Positions 6,201 to 7,095 of a stretch of DNA of 7,095 bases are shown piece by piece; the stretch's first letter is position 1; each line of letters opens with the position of its first letter. The notes under the pieces are model-generated. The model did not search any database and was not told the origin of the DNA. It saw only the letters and a list, made by a program, of their open reading frames with translations. Source of the DNA: an uncultured Prevotella sp. (lineage in GTDB: Bacteria > Bacteroidota > Bacteroidia > Bacteroidales > Bacteroidaceae); NCBI GenBank assembly GCA_900319895.1, contig ONQK01000011.1:1-7095 (forward strand). Direction: 5' to 3'. The position numbers and the translations under genes are program-made.

Positions 6201-6824
6201 GGCGGCCTCGACCACGTCATCGCGTCGGGAGAAGACGTCAACATTCTTGTACTCGACACGGAAGTCTACTCCAATACGGGCGGACAAGCCTCCAAATCGA
6301 CACCACTAGGTGCCATCGCACAGTTTGCCGCACAAGGAAAGCGTGTGAAGAAGAAAGACTTAGGACTCATCGCCACGACATACGGCTACGTCTACGTCGC
6401 ACAAATCGCAATGGGAGCCGACCAGGCACAATGCCTCAAAGCCATCCGAGAGGCTGAGGCATACCACGGGCCGTCGCTCATCATTGCCTACGCACCATGC
6501 ATCAACCACGGGCTGAAAGCCAAAGGCGGCATGGGCAGGAGCCAGGCAGAAGAGGCAAAAGCCGTAGAATGTGGCTACTGGCACCTGTGGCGATATAATC
6601 CAGAACTAACGAGCAAAGGCGAAACACCATTCACGCTCGACTCAAAAGAGCCCGACTGGAGCAAGTTCCGCGACTTCTTGTTAGGCGAAGTCAGGTATGC
6701 TTCCGTCCAAAAAGAGTTCCCAGAGGAGGCCGACGAGCTCTTCGCGGCCGCAGAACGCATGGCAAAACTCCGCTACCGCTCTTACCTGCGTAAGTCAAAA
6801 GAAGACTGGTCCGACGAAGTATAA
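3249..6824 (+). CDS. nifJ: Pyruvate:ferredoxin (flavodoxin) oxidoreductase, single-chain
   Basis: This cytoplasmic enzyme converts pyruvate and CoA to acetyl-CoA and CO2, reducing ferredoxin or flavodoxin; it is the main route from pyruvate in anaerobes. At 1191 residues it is full length, with all domains fused in one chain. The N-terminal domain has YPITPSSPM (29-37), with T32, E65 and R115 at the pyruvate/TPP site. The ferredoxin-like insert holds two [4Fe-4S] motifs: C691, C694, C697, C701 and C746, C749, C752, C756. The proximal cluster ligands C821, C824, C849 and C1084 keep the spacing of the Desulfovibrio africanus enzyme. The TPP/Mg site is GDGASYDIGYGG (975-986) with N1009 in YSNTGG. 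No key residue is missing. The ATG at 3249 gives the normal N-terminus (MKEKKFITCDGNEA). No Shine-Dalgarno is seen, as is usual in Bacteroidetes. It may be co-transcribed with the ATPase gene upstream; a strong terminator follows. No nitrogen-fixation genes are present, so the name is by homology only. Confidence 0.98.
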   Translation: MKEKKFITCDGNEAAAHISYMFSEVAAIYPITPSSPMAEHVDKWAAKGRTNFWGQNVSVQEMQSEAGAAGAVHGSLQAGALTTTFTASQGLLLMIPNMYKIAGELMPCVFNVSARTLASHSLCIFGDHQDVMACRQTGFAMLCEGSVQEVMDMTAVAHLASLKTQVPFINFFDGFRTSHEYQKIEQLDKEDLLPLVDQADIKRFRDRALSPERPMTRGTAENPETFFTHREACNQYYNNVPEIVENYLAQVSKITGREYHLFSYYGAEDADRIIILMGSATEAAREAIDHLNQNGEKVGMIAVHLYRPFSVRHLLEAVPQTVKRIAVLDRTKEPGAEGEPLYLDVKSAFYDTENKPLVVGGRYGLGSRDTTPAQIIAVFDNLKLPEPKNHFTIGIIDDVTFTSLPVVQEIALGGNNIYEAKFYGLGADGTVGANKNSVKIIGDNTNKYCQAYFSYDSKKSGGFTCSHLRFGDTPIRSTYLVNTPNFVACHVQAYLNMYDVTRGLQKGGTFLLNTIFDNEELVAFIPNKVKRYFAENNITAYYINATKIAQEIGLGNRTNTILQSAFFRITGVIPIGLAIEQMKKFIVKSYGNKGQDVVDKNYAAVDRGDEYKQLAIDPSWKNLPDEDKAEDDAPAFVKELVRPINAQAGDLLKVSDFVKHDTVDGSWKNGTSAYEKRGVEAFVPMWNPENCIQCNKCSYVCPHAAIRPFVLNDEELKGFKGKTIEMKAPATMKGMHFVIEPSMMDCLGCSNCADVCPGHPKLGKALEMKPFNPDNEQQIQEKENWEYLVKNVKSKQHLVDIKANVKNSQFAQPLFEFSGACAGCGETPYVKLISQLFGDREMVANATGCSSIYSASIPSTPYCTNEKGQGPAFNNSLFEDFCEFGLGMVLGNKKMRERLALLLSQAAANESSPEEYKALAKEWIEKQDDADETKRLAELLKPYIENGANAGCQYCNELKTLSHYLVKRSQWIIGGDGASYDIGYGGLDHVIASGEDVNILVLDTEVYSNTGGQASKSTPLGAIAQFAAQGKRVKKKDLGLIATTYGYVYVAQIAMGADQAQCLKAIREAEAYHGPSLIIAYAPCINHGLKAKGGMGRSQAEEAKAVECGYWHLWRYNPELTSKGETPFTLDSKEPDWSKFRDFLLGEVRYASVQKEFPEEADELFAAAERMAKLRYRSYLRKSKEDWSDEV

Positions 6825-6844
6825 ACCATTTATCCTATAAAATG

Positions 6845-6885
6845 AAGGTGTTGCCTCATCAAGGGCAACACCTTTTGTTTTTTTT
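6845..6885 (+). terminator. Strong intrinsic terminator after nifJ
   Basis: AAGGTGTTGCC (6845-6855) pairs perfectly over 11 bp with GGCAACACCTT (6864-6874), with an 8-base loop, and is followed by TTGTTTTTTTT (6875-6885). It starts 20 bases after the nifJ stop codon. The hairpin plus T-run is a textbook Rho-independent terminator and closes the transcription unit. Confidence 0.95.
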
Positions 6886-6888
6886 ATT

Positions 6889-7095
6889 GCAGCCCGCCAA
6901 AATGCGACCCATGGTTGGATTCTTGTCTTGTCGCAGAGGCGCCGGCAGCCAAGTGGGCTAAGACCGCGGGTGGGTGTCAGGGCAGATTTTCCAAAGGTCA
7001 GAAAGGTTTTGTCTGACGGAGACGGTCTCAACAAATGTGCCGTCCGCCCCGAAAGACGCCTCCGAAGCCGGGAAAATGCGCATTTCATGTCGGAA
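6889..7095. other. Tail without a supported gene
   Basis: The last 207 bases are more GC-rich than the spacers upstream, and no reading frame here looks coding. A 97-codon minus-strand frame (6795-7088) crosses the nifJ terminator and the end of nifJ and has an unnatural composition, so it is not called. A 6-bp inverted repeat, GTCAGA (6997-7002) with TCTGAC (7012-7017), and the palindrome GAGACgGTCTC just after it are the only structures noted. The segment may be the intergenic region before a gene beyond the window. Confidence 0.5.

Noticed and set aside
3249..6824. Nitrogen fixation locus suggested by the nifJ name
   Set aside because: No nitrogenase or accessory genes are present; the symbol is widely used for PFOR in anaerobes that do not fix nitrogen.
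6795..7088. Minus-strand 97-codon frame at the right end
   Set aside because: It runs through the nifJ terminator and into the nifJ 3' end, and the Arg/Leu/Ser/Pro-rich sequence shows no domain.

Overview
The window looks like chromosomal DNA from an anaerobic Bacteroidetes, most likely a Prevotella-type organism. The evidence is promoters of the Bacteroidetes kind (TTTG, about 19-20 bases, TAnnTTTG), start codons without clear Shine-Dalgarno sequences, a membrane pyrophosphatase, an AAA-family ATPase of the sort multiplied in Bacteroidetes genomes, and a single-chain pyruvate:ferredoxin oxidoreductase. The genus is an inference from style and not from a marker gene.

Layout, left to right. 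Bases 1-89 are the last codons of a membrane ion-pumping pyrophosphatase (hppA), followed by a hairpin at 111-144. A 59-residue single-span membrane protein (191-370, +) follows; its 3' end overlaps tail-to-tail the 3' end of a leftward gene (355-1464, -) for an uncharacterised ATP-grasp-like protein. Bases 1465-2000 are noncoding and densely regulatory: a leftward promoter for the ATP-grasp gene, a back-to-back rightward promoter, a second rightward promoter, then a cobalamin (B12) riboswitch (about 1684-1855) and a long hairpin (1921-1982). The first gene after the riboswitch is a 395-residue AAA/DUF4143-type ATPase (2001-3188). After 60 AT-rich bases with no visible terminator or canonical promoter comes nifJ, a complete 1191-residue pyruvate:ferredoxin (flavodoxin) oxidoreductase (3249-6824), closed by a strong intrinsic terminator (6845-6885). 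The last 207 bases hold no gene I can support.

How the parts relate. The pyrophosphatase and PFOR belong to anaerobic energy metabolism: PFOR makes acetyl-CoA and reduced ferredoxin from pyruvate, and the pyrophosphatase recovers energy from PPi as an ion gradient. The unexpected element is the B12 riboswitch. It is not followed by a B12 transport, synthesis or B12-independent isozyme gene, but by an ATPase of unknown role whose Walker B motif reads D-Q instead of D-E, and then by nifJ with no obvious transcriptional break. Either the riboswitch lost its original target and was captured by the ATPase, or B12 status controls the ATPase and possibly PFOR. This is the point most worth checking.
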